Origin: Vagococcus lutrae
Lineage (GTDB): Bacteria > Bacillota > Bacilli > Lactobacillales > Vagococcaceae
Direction: 5' to 3'
Assembly (NCBI RefSeq): GCF_003987555.1
Contig: NZ_NGJW01000013.1
Location: 1 to 60,939, forward strand
Length of the DNA: 60,939 nucleotides
In this document: in pieces, positions 1-9,437 of the stretch
How the letters are laid out: each line of letters starts with the position of its first letter
How positions within the stretch are numbered: position 1 is the first letter of the stretch
Translations under genes and position numbers: made by a program
Notes under the pieces: generated by a model
Database searches by the model: none
What the model saw: the letters and a program-made list of their open reading frames with translations, nothing else
What the model was told of the DNA's origin: nothing

Positions 1-45
1 CTCTATGATTCGTAGTAATTTTTTGATATCATTAGACATGAGCAT
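1..45 (-). CDS. 5' end of an unidentified gene running off the left edge
   Basis: Only about 15 codons are visible, reading MLMSNDIKKLLRIIE. A strong GGGAGG ribosome binding site lies at 55-50 on the minus strand, 4 bases before an ATG at 45 and 10 bases before a second in-frame ATG at 39; the second spacing is the more usual one, so the start could be either. The gene follows the LTA-synthase-like gene on the same strand but is separated from it by a terminator, so it is probably a separate transcription unit. Too little is visible to assign a family. Confidence 0.5.
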   Translation of the reverse strand, partial: MLMSNDIKKLLRIIE

Positions 46-130
46 ATCGCCTCCCGTTTGGTTTTTTGTCGTAAATTAATCATATAGGAGAACGGTATGC
101 TTTTTAATACCTAAAATTAAGAAAATTGAA

Positions 131-170
131 AAAGGGCTGATGAATCAATTTTTTGATTCATCAGTCCTTT
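131..170 (-). terminator. Intrinsic terminator after the LTA-synthase-like gene
   Basis: An 18-bp inverted repeat with one G-U pair (131-148 with 153-170) and a 4-base loop is followed on the minus strand by a short T tract. It lies between the stop at 186 and the next minus-strand start near 45. Confidence 0.8.
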
Positions 171-185
171 AAATTATAGAGCCTT

Positions 186-2147
186 TTATTCAGTTATTTG
201 GTAGAAACTGTCAGACAAGTAGTTTTTTCCAGTTGTTTGGTCATATTGAACTAAATTAAAATCATTAATTAACGTCTGTATTTTCTTATTGCTGTCGCTA
301 ATCTTAATTTTTTCACCATCCACGATGCAATACTCTTTATCGAACCAAGTAACATTATTACTTAATAGTTCCTCTAGGATCGCATAAAATGGTGAAATTT
401 TACTATTATTAGCTCTTGCCACAATATTTGTGAAGAATTGTGGGCTTAAAGACTCATAGTTTTGATGATGGTTTTCTTTTTTTGTATTATATACAAAAAA
501 TTCTGTTTGGTAATAAATAGGATCATTTTTATCAATATTTAGGTCTAAGTAGAAATATGGTAAATGATCTCCATAGAATAAAACAGTAACGTTCTCATCG
601 ATCTCATTTAACTTGTTGAGAAAGTTTATAGTTTCATCATCCGTGATGTTTAAACCTCTCATATAATTGTTAATACGTGTGATATTTTCTGGTTTTATCT
701 CGTCATTGTTAACTTCAGAGATTTCTCGGTTATCAAATTCTCTGTAATTAGGACCGTGATTTTGCATCGTGATAATTTGAATGAAATTAGTATCTTTATA
801 TTCCTCTAAAGTTCTTAGAGATTCATTGTAGGCTGATTTATCAGAGTAATAATTAGACTCTCCAATTAGTTCTAACTCGGCAAAGTCGTCTTCTGTAATA
901 AAGTCTTTGAAGCCAAATTTATTGAAAGCTTCTTTTCTCCTATATAGATTAGGTGTATAAGGGTGGATAGCATATGCATTAGGATTTTTATACAATTGTA
1001 AAATCGATTTAGCTTCTTGTTGTTGAGGAAGTAATGTTGTGTAAGGTATCGTCATTTGTGGATTAAACAAATTTAGATTAAGACTCGTCAAGGAAGAATA
1101 CTCTATATTAGCTGTTCCTCCTCCAATTGAACTAGCGACCATTGTTCCGCTCTGAGTCTTCTCTTTAATATCTTTAATTTGTTTTATAGGACTATCAGAA
1201 ATGTTTAGATAGTCTATTTTACTAGGATCGCTAAAGGATTCACTTAAAATATAAATAATTTTTTGTGAATTAAAGCTATCTTCGCGAGATTGATTAATTA
1301 ACTTACTTTTGTTTAAATAACGATTTTGAATACTCTCTATTTTTTCTTTACTGTAGTCTGGAAGTTCACTCATCGGTTCTGTTTTAGTGTGAAAAAGAAA
1401 ACCAGTAATGAAACCGTATCTTTGATAAACTATTCTTGGGTTAAAAGAGTACTGTACTTCATCCTCTAAATGGATCATCTTTTTTATGGTATTATTGTAA
1501 TTAAAATTAATAGATAAGAAAAGCAAGCCACTTGTCGATGCAAGAGTAAATAATCGAATGAATAATAGTGTGTATTTTTTTCTTTTTAAAAATTGCTCTC
1601 TTATATCAGGTTCAAGTAATGAATCATAGGCATGAATCATTATAGGACTTACTTTCCAATAAAATAAAACTAATATTGCACAGGTTATTAAAAAATACAC
1701 GATGTATAAGCTTATAGATTTGGTATCCACCATAGTAAGTAAATCTTTAATATTGAATATTTCTATAAGTTCGTTAGGATAAATAGGTTCATTTCTTTGT
1801 AAGAATTTTTGATGATTAGCATAAAACAAACTGAGAATAGAAGAAGAATATATTAGTAAGGAGATTAAATATCTACCTGTTAGCGACCATAAGAATAAAA
1901 AAAGTATAATAAGAATACTTGTTTGATAAAGAGCTGATTCAAAGAAAAATAATTGAGTATCAAACAAAGAAAGATCTTCTTGCATACTTTTTTGTAGCAA
2001 GTAATTAAAATAAAAAGATATAGAGATAGTACTGATGATAGATAATAAGAACTGTAACAAGTATATAAATAAATATTGAGATTTACTATTACCGACTCGT
2101 TTGTTAGTTGAAGACATACAAAAACTCCTTTTTACTAATGTATTCAA
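186..2147 (-). CDS. LTA-synthase-family phosphoglycerol transferase (membrane sulfatase fold)
   Basis: This 653-aa protein has an N-terminal block of about five membrane segments (roughly residues 25-220) and an extracellular alkaline-phosphatase/sulfatase-fold domain. Visible family motifs are ILSESFSDPSK (metal-binding Glu), GGGTANIEYSSLTS (position of the catalytic Thr that carries the phosphoglycerol intermediate in LtaS) and FYGDHLP (metal-binding Asp-His). Members move glycerol phosphate from phosphatidylglycerol onto teichoic acid or related glycolipid or glycan acceptors on the outer face of the membrane. The extra-long membrane region and divergent motifs suggest a paralogue rather than the main LtaS; the acceptor is unknown. 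It is monocistronic, divergent from the next gene, and AT-rich like the glycosylation genes at 11-17 kb. Confidence 0.8.
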   Translation of the reverse strand: MNTLVKRSFCMSSTNKRVGNSKSQYLFIYLLQFLLSIISTISISFYFNYLLQKSMQEDLSLFDTQLFFFESALYQTSILIILFLFLWSLTGRYLISLLIYSSSILSLFYANHQKFLQRNEPIYPNELIEIFNIKDLLTMVDTKSISLYIVYFLITCAILVLFYWKVSPIMIHAYDSLLEPDIREQFLKRKKYTLLFIRLFTLASTSGLLFLSINFNYNNTIKKMIHLEDEVQYSFNPRIVYQRYGFITGFLFHTKTEPMSELPDYSKEKIESIQNRYLNKSKLINQSREDSFNSQKIIYILSESFSDPSKIDYLNISDSPIKQIKDIKEKTQSGTMVASSIGGGTANIEYSSLTSLNLNLFNPQMTIPYTTLLPQQQEAKSILQLYKNPNAYAIHPYTPNLYRRKEAFNKFGFKDFITEDDFAELELIGESNYYSDKSAYNESLRTLEEYKDTNFIQIITMQNHGPNYREFDNREISEVNNDEIKPENITRINNYMRGLNITDDETINFLNKLNEIDENVTVLFYGDHLPYFYLDLNIDKNDPIYYQTEFFVYNTKKENHHQNYESLSPQFFTNIVARANNSKISPFYAILEELLSNNVTWFDKEYCIVDGEKIKISDSNKKIQTLINDFNLVQYDQTTGKNYLSDSFYQITE

Positions 2148-2224
2148 ATTTTAGCACTTTTAAATATAAAATCAAATGAAAATAAAAAATAGTAGTAGAC
2201 ATAAAATATAGAAGGAAGATAATA

Positions 2225-2947
2225 GTGGAAATTAAAATCAAGTTATTAGACGGAAAAAAGAAGATATCAATAGAAGATTCATCAAGAGAGTGGTACTTAT
2301 TGGAAAGTAAAACTAGTCTTAAAAGTTGCGGACTTATATTTATTTTTGACCCACACTATTTAAAAACCGTCTGTCTGACGAATGATTTACCATCAAAAAA
2401 ACCAAAAGACGAACGATGGTTGTGTTTGCCGTTTAGTGATAGTGAAGTGCTAGATAATATCTACGATAAGATAAAAAAAGAGCCGTTATGGATGGAAACA
2501 GACGTTTCTCCTTGGATGAGCGATTTGAAACAACTTTTACCGATACTAGGTTTATCTTTAGAAAAATCCCCTAATAATAAACCAGCGAAAGCACGTCATA
2601 AATGGACGAAAGAGATAAAGGATATTCCTTTTAATGTGACGTACAGAGGAAGTAGTGCCACTGTTTATTGGCAAAAAAGACAAGAGATGTGTATTGTAGC
2701 TGGAGCTAAACTTGTTCAAGAGGCTCCGCTGAATAAAGATGGGTCAGTAGGGTTTGCTGCTAAAGTAGGCGACAAATTGCGTCTAGAACAAGCAGATAAG
2801 ATTCAAAACGGCTATACAATAGAAGATGTCATATTAAAAAGCGTTAATGAAGTCGGCTTATTTCTCTATTATGGTGGGACTAATGGCTGGCAAGTGTTGG
2901 TGGACTCAGAAGGAAAATCAATCGACGAATGGACAAGAGTTGGTTAA
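2225..2947 (+). CDS. Unrecognised 240-aa cytoplasmic protein
   Basis: The GTG start at 2225 has an AAGGA site about 8 bases upstream. There is no signal peptide or membrane segment. The sequence falls into an N-terminal part (residues 1-115, rich in aromatic and acidic residues) and a C-terminal part (about 125-240) containing GSSATVYW, GAKLVQEAPLNKDGS and LFLYYGGTNGWQVL. The C-terminal block with a GAKL-type turn and a KDG motif faintly recalls small nucleic-acid-associated domains such as DUF4357, but I cannot assign it. It lies between two unrelated units and is probably transcribed alone. Confidence 0.7.
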   Translation: MEIKIKLLDGKKKISIEDSSREWYLLESKTSLKSCGLIFIFDPHYLKTVCLTNDLPSKKPKDERWLCLPFSDSEVLDNIYDKIKKEPLWMETDVSPWMSDLKQLLPILGLSLEKSPNNKPAKARHKWTKEIKDIPFNVTYRGSSATVYWQKRQEMCIVAGAKLVQEAPLNKDGSVGFAAKVGDKLRLEQADKIQNGYTIEDVILKSVNEVGLFLYYGGTNGWQVLVDSEGKSIDEWTRVG

Positions 2948-3050
2948 TGACGAACTAAAAAGTATATATGCAACAAAACATTCGCTTTATTGTTGAGTCA
3001 CTGATGATTTCATGATACATTTAAGAAGAAAAGGAAATGGAGTGTGAATT

Positions 3051-3920
3051 ATGACAAATTGTTTAGTGCTACAGACAGATTTTGGTTTAGTAGATGGTGC
3101 AGTCAGTGCAATGTATGGGGTTGCGTATACCGTGGATCCGACTATTCGGGTTCAAGATTTAACCCATGAAATTCCACCGTATGATATTTGGATTGCTTCG
3201 TATCGTTTATATCAAACGGTTAAGTATTGGCCAAAAGGCACTGTTTTTGTTTCAGTAGTGGATCCGGGTGTGGGAAGTCATCGCCGCAGTATCGTATGTA
3301 AAACCACGTCTGGTCATTATATTATTACCCCAGATAATGGTTCCATTACTCATATTCAGCATTACGATGGAATTGAAGAAATTCGTGCGATTGATGAAGT
3401 TAAGAGTCGCTTGCCTCATTCAGAAGAAAGTCACACATTCCATGGACGTGATATCTATGCTTATAATGGTGCGCGTTTAGCTGTGGGAGAGACCACGTTT
3501 GAAGAGCTAGGGTCACCGATTGAACCTGACACGCTCGTTACGTTGCCTTTAATCGAAGAATCACAAACAGGCACTATTTTGAGAGGCAGTATCGACGTAT
3601 TAGACGTACGTTTTGGTTCATTATGGTCGAATATCTCATCTGATAGTTTGAAACGCATTAATGTGAAACCAGGCGACCGTGTGCAAGTCACTATCTATCA
3701 TAAAGAGAATAAAGTCTATCAAAATATTTTGTTATTTGCTCGTTCATTTGCAGATGTCAATATCGGTGAGCCACTTGTTTATATTAATTCACTCGTCAAT
3801 GTTGGGGTAGCTGTTAATCAAGATTCATTTTCAAAACTTTATCATATTGGGACTGGGATTGACTGGACATTAGAAATTCGCAAGGCACCGCGTGTTATCT
3901 ATGAAGAAGACGTGTTATAA
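3051..3920 (+). CDS. SAM hydroxide adenosyltransferase (DUF62 family)
   Basis: The 289-aa protein has the signature motifs of the SAM-dependent halogenase / hydroxide adenosyltransferase family: LQTDFG near the N-terminus, VDPGVGS, TPDNGS, FHGRD, and a C-terminal barrel with FGSLWSNI. Bacterial non-halogenating members split S-adenosylmethionine with water (hydroxide) to adenosine and methionine in the cytoplasm. The gene lies 27 bp upstream of an ECF S component and is probably cotranscribed with it, which suggests that the transporter handles something related to SAM, adenosine or methionine (inference). A GGAG site precedes the ATG. Family assignment is firm; the physiological role is not known. 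Confidence 0.9.
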   Translation: MTNCLVLQTDFGLVDGAVSAMYGVAYTVDPTIRVQDLTHEIPPYDIWIASYRLYQTVKYWPKGTVFVSVVDPGVGSHRRSIVCKTTSGHYIITPDNGSITHIQHYDGIEEIRAIDEVKSRLPHSEESHTFHGRDIYAYNGARLAVGETTFEELGSPIEPDTLVTLPLIEESQTGTILRGSIDVLDVRFGSLWSNISSDSLKRINVKPGDRVQVTIYHKENKVYQNILLFARSFADVNIGEPLVYINSLVNVGVAVNQDSFSKLYHIGTGIDWTLEIRKAPRVIYEEDVL

Positions 3921-3947
3921 TAATTAAAAAGAATAGGTGGAGAAATC

Positions 3948-4496
3948 ATGAAAAAAGAGTTTTCGGTTCAGACGATTGTCGCCATTGGTATTGGGGCAGC
4001 CGTTTTTGTTATTTTGGGTCGATTTGTTGTGATTCCGACAGGATTCCCGAATACTAATATTGAAACAAGCTATCCATTTTTAGCTTTAATTGCGAGCTTA
4101 TTTGGTCCAGCTGCAGGATTTTTAATTGGTTTTATTGGGCATACGATTAAAGATTTAACAACTTATGGTGCGTGGTGGAGTTGGATTATTTGTTCAGGCG
4201 CGATTGGCTTTGCATATGGTTGGATAGGTAAACAGCTAAAATTAGAAGAAGGACTTTTTCCAAAAAAAGATATCATTCGCTTTAATGTTTTGCAAGTTAT
4301 TAGTCACTTAGTAGTCTGGGGTGTATTAGCACCTGTATTGGACATTTTAATTTATAGTGAGCCAGCGAATAAAGTTTTCACACAAGGTGTGATTGCGGCG
4401 GTGAGTAATAGTGTGGCAGTGGGGATTATAGGCACATTATTAATGAAAGCATACGCCTCTTCACGTACGAAAAAAGGTAGCTTAACAAAAGAATAA
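3948..4496 (+). CDS. ECF transporter S component, UPF0397 family
   Basis: This is a 182-aa integral membrane protein with about five hydrophobic segments and the family-typical stretches [20 protein letters not shown] and [17 protein letters not shown]0397 proteins are predicted substrate-binding (S) subunits of ECF vitamin-type transporters and are usually followed by a double-ATPase gene and a T component, exactly as here. The substrate is not established. A hairpin with a T tract follows the gene (4519-4549), so the S component and the upstream SAM hydrolase may be made in excess of the energising module. Confidence 0.88.
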   Translation: MKKEFSVQTIVAIGIGAAVFVILGRFVVIPTGFPNTNIETSYPFLALIASLFGPAAGFLIGFIGHTIKDLTTYGAWWSWIICSGAIGFAYGWIGKQLKLEEGLFPKKDIIRFNVLQVISHLVVWGVLAPVLDILIYSEPANKVFTQGVIAAVSNSVAVGIIGTLLMKAYASSRTKKGSLTKE

Positions 4497-4518
4497 ATAT
4501 GATAAAATAGAGACAGTG

Positions 4519-4549
4519 AGAAAGTTGAATGTGAGTTCAACTTTCTTTT
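4519..4549 (+). terminator. Intra-operon terminator or attenuator
   Basis: An 11-bp stem (4519-4529 with 4536-4546) is followed by TTTT. It lies between the S-component gene and the ATPase gene of the same transporter. Partial read-through here would set subunit ratios; alternatively it ends the first transcription unit. Confidence 0.6.
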
Positions 4550-4585
4550 CCTATAAGAAAGAAACAAAAGATTTGAGGCTAAAAA

Positions 4586-6292
4586 ATGAAACCTTTAATT
4601 GAATTTAAAGATGTGTCGTTTCAGTATCATAGTCAATCTGAACCGACACTTCATGATTTAAATATCGCTATCTATCCAGGTGAGAAGATATTAGTGGTCG
4701 GACCAAGTGGGAGCGGGAAGTCCACGTTTGCTCACTGTATGAATGGGTTGATTCCACATATGTATTCTGGTGCGCTAACAGGTAGTGTTCAGGTCAATGG
4801 CAAGGATGTTTCGACATCTTCTTTGTCCAGTTTGTCTTTTGATATTGGAACAGTTTTACAAGACACTGATGGACAATTTATTGGGCTAAGTGTTGCAGAA
4901 GACATTGCTTTCTCTTTAGAAAATGAATGTGTAGCCCAGTCAGAAATGAAGCATGCCGTAAAGAAAATGGCAGAAACAGTGTATTTAACCGACCATTTAT
5001 CACATCGACCGCAAGATTTATCGGGCGGACAAAAACAACGTGTTTCAATGGCGGGTGTGTTAATTGATGAAGTGCCAATTTTACTGTTAGATGAACCACT
5101 TGCTAATCTTGACCCAAAAACGGGGAAAGAGTCGATGGTGTTATTAGATGAATTGAACGAACAGTACGGTGCGACGATTATCATCGTAGAACACCGTTTA
5201 GAAGATGTTTTATACCGAGATGTTGACCGCATCTTAGTGTTTTCTGAAGGTCAGATTATTTCTGATTCATCACCTGACGAATTATTAAAACAATCTTTAC
5301 TAGCAGATGTTGGAATTCGTGAACCATTGTATATTTCAGCCATGAAGTATGCAGGGGTTGACTTATCGCAAGTTGAAAAAATAGCTTCACTTTCAGACGT
5401 GACCGCTCCCAAGCTGAAAACGCAAATGCAAGAGTGGGTTTCAGACTTACCACAACCGCGAGTTATGGAAAAACAGTCACCATTATTGTCTATCAAAGAT
5501 TTAACCGTTCGTTACGAAGCGCAAGGTAAACCAGTTCTTCAGGATTTATCTGTCGATTTTCATACTGGAGAAATGGTCAGTATTGTTGGAGAAAATGGTG
5601 CAGGTAAATCGACATTGTGTAAAGCTATCTGTGGCTTTACGCCTGCTGAATCTGGGCAATTCATGTGGAACAATCAAGACTTCAACTCGCTTTCGATTAA
5701 AGAACGCGCCGACTATGTTGGTTACGTCATGCAAAACCCAAATCAAATGATTTCTAAAAAGATGATACGAGAAGAAGTAGGGTTAGGTCTTGTGCTAAGA
5801 GGGGTATCCGAAGAGGAAATCGAAGAACGTGTCACTCATGTTTTAAAAGTTTGCGGCTTATACCCATTTCGTAATTGGCCGATTTCTGCTTTGAGTTTTG
5901 GTCAGAAAAAACGTGTGACAATCGCGTCTATCTTAGTGCTAAATCCTAAAATGATTTTACTAGACGAGCCGACAGCTGGACAGGATTTAAAACATTATAC
6001 TGAAATGATGGATTTTCTATCGCAGATTAGTCATCAAGGGGTAACTGTGGGTATGGTCACACATGACATGCATTTGATGTTAGAGTATACCGACCGAGCG
6101 ATAGTGATTGGTGAGGGGCGAGTGTTAGCAGATGATATTCCCGCCCATATTCTAACAAATCATCAATTAGTAGAGAAGGCGTCGTTAAAAGAAACGAGTC
6201 TGTTTACGTTCTCTCAGCAACTAGATATGGCTGACCCTGTCTCGTTTACTGAAAAATTTATTGCATTTGATCGGGAGGCGAGATTAAAATGA
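4586..6292 (+). CDS. ECF transporter energy-coupling ATPase, two fused ABC domains
   Basis: The 568-aa protein contains two complete ATP-binding cassettes. The first has Walker A GPSGSGKST at residues 39-47, signature LSGGQKQR and Walker B LLLDEP. The second has Walker A GENGAGKST near residue 335, signature LSFGQKKR and Walker B ILLDEP. The fused arrangement is typical of dedicated (self-contained) ECF systems such as YkoEDC rather than the shared EcfA/EcfA' pair. It powers the UPF0397 S component through the T component encoded next, with which it overlaps by four bases (ATGA), indicating translational coupling. Confidence 0.93.
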   Translation: MKPLIEFKDVSFQYHSQSEPTLHDLNIAIYPGEKILVVGPSGSGKSTFAHCMNGLIPHMYSGALTGSVQVNGKDVSTSSLSSLSFDIGTVLQDTDGQFIGLSVAEDIAFSLENECVAQSEMKHAVKKMAETVYLTDHLSHRPQDLSGGQKQRVSMAGVLIDEVPILLLDEPLANLDPKTGKESMVLLDELNEQYGATIIIVEHRLEDVLYRDVDRILVFSEGQIISDSSPDELLKQSLLADVGIREPLYISAMKYAGVDLSQVEKIASLSDVTAPKLKTQMQEWVSDLPQPRVMEKQSPLLSIKDLTVRYEAQGKPVLQDLSVDFHTGEMVSIVGENGAGKSTLCKAICGFTPAESGQFMWNNQDFNSLSIKERADYVGYVMQNPNQMISKKMIREEVGLGLVLRGVSEEEIEERVTHVLKVCGLYPFRNWPISALSFGQKKRVTIASILVLNPKMILLDEPTAGQDLKHYTEMMDFLSQISHQGVTVGMVTHDMHLMLEYTDRAIVIGEGRVLADDIPAHILTNHQLVEKASLKETSLFTFSQQLDMADPVSFTEKFIAFDREARLK

Positions 6293-7119
6293 GTCAGACC
6301 CAGTTATTAGGCTATATACCAAAGAAGACAGTCATTCATCAGTTGAGTGGTGCCTCTAAACTTTTGGCGTTAGTTTTTCTATCAGTTGCCACGATGACAA
6401 CGTATGATACACGTTTTCTCCTAGCGATGAGCCTTTTATCCATCGTGCTATTTCGACTATCTCATATTAAATGGAAAGAGATTTCCTTTGTCGTGAAGTT
6501 CGTAGCCGTGTTTTCTCTGTTAAATTTAATCGCTGTCTATTTGTTCTCACCTGAGTATGGTGTATCTGTTTACGGAACACGTCATGTGATATGGGAAGGT
6601 GTCGGACGTTTTACTTTAACACAGGAACAACTTTTTTATGAATTTAATCTGTTATTAAAATATATCGCGTCGATTCCTATTGCCTTGATCTTTATTTTGA
6701 CGACGAATCCAAGTGAGTTTGCTGCGAGCTTGAATAAGATAGGTGTCAGTTATAAAATTAGTTATGCGGTTGCCTTAGCGTTGCGCTATATTCCAGATGT
6801 TCAACGTGATTTTTTTGATATCTCAATGGCACAGCAAGCTAGAGGTATTGAATTATCCAGAAAAGCGCCTTTTCGAGCGCGTGCTAAGGGGACGGTGGCG
6901 ATTGTATTTCCATTAGTTTTATCAAGTATCGAACGCATTGATGTCATTAGCACCGCGATGGAGTTGCGCCGATTTGGGCGACATAAAAATCGAACATGGT
7001 ATTCTGCTCAAACGTATCGGTTCCACGATTATTTTGTCATAGGTGTTTCGTTAGTACTACTCATTATTTCCTTTAGTTTATTTAAAGTAAATCAAGGGCG
7101 TTTTTATAATCCATTTTAA
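6289..7119 (+). CDS. ECF transporter transmembrane (T) component
   Basis: This 276-aa membrane protein has five or more hydrophobic segments and the two coupling-helix signatures of EcfT proteins, ARGIELS (about residue 184) and ELRRFGRHKNR (about residue 226), which contact the ATPases. It starts inside the stop of the ATPase gene. Together with the two upstream genes it makes a complete ECF importer. Confidence 0.92.
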   Translation: MSQTQLLGYIPKKTVIHQLSGASKLLALVFLSVATMTTYDTRFLLAMSLLSIVLFRLSHIKWKEISFVVKFVAVFSLLNLIAVYLFSPEYGVSVYGTRHVIWEGVGRFTLTQEQLFYEFNLLLKYIASIPIALIFILTTNPSEFAASLNKIGVSYKISYAVALALRYIPDVQRDFFDISMAQQARGIELSRKAPFRARAKGTVAIVFPLVLSSIERIDVISTAMELRRFGRHKNRTWYSAQTYRFHDYFVIGVSLVLLIISFSLFKVNQGRFYNPF

Positions 7120-7128
7120 ATAAAAGAG

Positions 7129-7167
7129 ACACTTCAGTTTAGATAGCTAGATTGAAGTGTTTTTTTA
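7129..7167 (+). terminator. Terminator of the ECF operon
   Basis: An 8-bp stem, ACACTTCA with TGAAGTGT (7129-7136 with 7153-7160), is extended by imperfect pairs and followed by TTTTTT. It directly follows the EcfT stop. Confidence 0.75.
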
Positions 7168-7213
7168 TTATAGAATAGACTCAAGGATTAAATTTGAGAA
7201 AAGAGGTTGTGAG

Positions 7214-8053
7214 ATGAAACGATATATCGCAGTGCTATTAGTAGTTGTGTTTACTTTAGTTGGGTGTCAGCAACCCACCAGTGAACAGACGGATAAACAA
7301 GCTAAGACGGATGGACAAGAGTGGTATGCATCGGCTTTGGCTAAAGGCAAAGAAGCCATTATTGATGAAGAGTATGACAAAGCTCTCGCGTCTTTTGATT
7401 TGGCCTTAGAGTATCAAGCGAATGATGCCGAAGCGACCTTATTAAAAAAGCAAGTCGAATGGTATCAAAAAGGGCAAAAGTTAATGGAAGAAGGGAAAGA
7501 AAAGGAAGCAGAGGATGTTTATATTGATTTAATTACGTCAAAAAATGGTTCGAAAACATTGAAAAAGCAAGCAGAAGAGCAACTGGAGATGTGGGGAAAA
7601 GGAGAGCGTAAAACAACTTCTACTACATCGGAAAAGTCACCAGTATGGAATGATAACAAGCAGAAAGCTTTAGATGAGTTTATCAGTGAATGGGAACAAA
7701 GCATGGACCAACATTATGATAAAGCCTACCCAAATGGTCAAACGATTAATTATTATGGCGTTAACTTACCCGGAGATTTTGGCGATCTATCGCTTTCAGT
7801 TAATGGTCAACCTGTTTCGATATCGTTGATTGGAGAGAATCAGTCGACCACTTATCAAGTGGTGGCGATGTATTCTAATATAGAACGCGATTATCCTCGC
7901 TCAAGCTATTGGTACCTCTTTACGTTAAAGGATGGCACTCCTAAAATATTGGTGACAGCTCAAAATCAAGGGAATGAACAACAAACTATTGACTTTACTG
8001 AAACACAAAATGCGGCATTGATAGAAGGATATCGGAATATAGTGAGTAATTAA
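7214..8053 (+). CDS. Lipoprotein with TPR-like region and DUF4767 domain
   Basis: I start the gene at the ATG at 7214: it has a GAGGTTGTGAG ribosome site and gives a classic lipoprotein signal (MKRYIAVLLVVVFTLVGCQQ, lipobox LVGC, acylated Cys about residue 17). The upstream in-frame codons overlap the preceding terminator. Residues about 35-135 form charged helices resembling tetratricopeptide pairs. The C-terminal 130 residues match the DUF4767 domain seen in lactobacilli and enterococci (NYYGVNLPGDF and SYWYLFTLKDG). It is a membrane-anchored outer-surface protein of unknown function, transcribed alone. Confidence 0.82.
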   Translation: MKRYIAVLLVVVFTLVGCQQPTSEQTDKQAKTDGQEWYASALAKGKEAIIDEEYDKALASFDLALEYQANDAEATLLKKQVEWYQKGQKLMEEGKEKEAEDVYIDLITSKNGSKTLKKQAEEQLEMWGKGERKTTSTTSEKSPVWNDNKQKALDEFISEWEQSMDQHYDKAYPNGQTINYYGVNLPGDFGDLSLSVNGQPVSISLIGENQSTTYQVVAMYSNIERDYPRSSYWYLFTLKDGTPKILVTAQNQGNEQQTIDFTETQNAALIEGYRNIVSN

Positions 8054-8090
8054 AAAGGAAAGCTCCTAGCAAACAGGAGCTTTCCTTTTT
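8052..8090. terminator. Bidirectional terminator between convergent genes
   Basis: A perfect 16-bp stem (8052-8067 with 8075-8090) with a 7-base loop is flanked by A and T tracts, so it works on both strands. It serves the DUF4767 lipoprotein gene (+) and the purine permease gene (-). Confidence 0.92.
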
Positions 8091-9435
8091 AATTTGGAAG
8101 TAATTTATTCAAAGTAATCGCTAAGAGCGAAGCAGTGGCAACAGGTGAGCTAAATAAATATTGAATAGTCTGAGGTAAGCTACCAACGTAGTCTTGTGGA
8201 ATAAATGTTAAAGCAAGTGTCATAATCATCGGTAAAGCGATAATATACATTTCACGTTCACCGATAGCGACATTTTTCATCACTTGTAAGCCACTTGTTG
8301 CGATAATACCACACACGACAACAAATACCCCACCAATAACAGCTGTAGGAATTGCTGAAATTAAAGCAGATAACTTGCCTGAAAATCCAAACAAAATGAA
8401 CCAAAAACCTGCGGCAGTAAGCACCTTACGACTTGCCACACCTGTAATTGAAATAATTCCCGCATTGGTCGAGTAACCTGTCACAGGGGTAGATCCAAGT
8501 AAGCTCGAAACGACACAGCCTAGTCCTTCTCCTAACACGCCGCGATTAAGCTGCTCATCAGAAAGAGGCGTATCGCATACTTGACTAACAGCAAACCATG
8601 TTCCAGTAGTTTCAGCCATTAACACGAGATAAATAATTAACATTGTGACGGTTGCGGATAGATTAAATGAAAAATGAAAATCTTTAAACGGTATCGGCAT
8701 TAAGGAGAACCAACTTGCTTGCTTTACAGCTGATAAATCGAGAATCCCCATAAAATTAGCTAGAAGAGAACCGCCAAATAAAGCTAGAATGACTGACGTA
8801 ATTTTTATGTAGCGTCCTTTATTTGGAAATACACTAGCAATCATGACACTTGCAACTAAGATAAAAGCAGAAAATACCGCTAAAATAATATTTTGATTAA
8901 GGGAAGAACCTTCACCAATAAAAATATTATTATTTAACGCAACTGGCATTAATGAAAGTCCTACGATGAAAATAATGGTGCCACCAACAATAGCTGGCAC
9001 AAAATGTCGAATGATTTTAGTGAAAACACCAGTAAAACTTAATAGAACGACCAACAAAGCGCCGATTAAAGACGCGCCTAGAACACTTGCCCAACCTTCG
9101 ATACCAGAACCGTTAGCAAAATAAATCCCCGCAATCGCTCCAATAGGAATGAAAGAAGGCCCTTGTCCGACAGGCAGTTTCATACAAAAATGCGATTGAA
9201 TAATCGTGGCGATACCTGCGGCTAAAAAAGTAGATTGTATTAAAATAGAGGTTTCTTGAGCTGAAAGACCAATGATGGAAGCAATAATAAATGGCACAAC
9301 ATAAACGTCCATGGCTAATACGTGTTGAATCCCAAGTAGTGCGGCTTGAAAGGGGGATACGGACTCATTAGGGCCTATCAGTAAACGTGAGTCTGTGTCA
9401 GCTTTAATAGATTGATTTTTAATGGATTGTTCCAT
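8089..9435 (-). CDS. Nucleobase:cation symporter-2 (xanthine/guanine-type permease)
   Basis: This 448-aa membrane protein has 12-14 predicted segments and NCS2 family motifs: LLGIQHVLAMDVYVVPF near the N-terminus, the QGPSFIPIGAI stretch, LMAETTGTWFA, and the substrate-loop region GEGLGCVVSSLLGSTPVTGYSTNAGII. NCS2 proteins bring in uracil, xanthine, guanine or urate with protons. It lies 2 bp downstream of the guanine deaminase gene on the same strand, so guanine or xanthine is the likeliest substrate; urate cannot be excluded from sequence alone. Confidence 0.9.
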   Translation of the reverse strand: MEQSIKNQSIKADTDSRLLIGPNESVSPFQAALLGIQHVLAMDVYVVPFIIASIIGLSAQETSILIQSTFLAAGIATIIQSHFCMKLPVGQGPSFIPIGAIAGIYFANGSGIEGWASVLGASLIGALLVVLLSFTGVFTKIIRHFVPAIVGGTIIFIVGLSLMPVALNNNIFIGEGSSLNQNIILAVFSAFILVASVMIASVFPNKGRYIKITSVILALFGGSLLANFMGILDLSAVKQASWFSLMPIPFKDFHFSFNLSATVTMLIIYLVLMAETTGTWFAVSQVCDTPLSDEQLNRGVLGEGLGCVVSSLLGSTPVTGYSTNAGIISITGVASRKVLTAAGFWFILFGFSGKLSALISAIPTAVIGGVFVVVCGIIATSGLQVMKNVAIGEREMYIIALPMIMTLALTFIPQDYVGSLPQTIQYLFSSPVATASLLAITLNKLLPN

Positions 9436-9437
9436 GA

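Noticed and set aside
2948-3050. Possible preQ1-type riboswitch before the SAM hydrolase
   Set aside because: Only a weak 6-bp hairpin (CAACAA with TTGTTG) and an AACTAA-like string are present; the pseudoknot pairing is missing.
4789-5496. Long antisense reading frames inside the ECF ATPase gene
   Set aside because: They have no ribosome site or homology and lie fully inside a gene with strong domain matches.
7157-7213. N-terminal extension of the DUF4767 lipoprotein
   Set aside because: It would start in the preceding terminator and put charged residues ahead of the lipoprotein signal.
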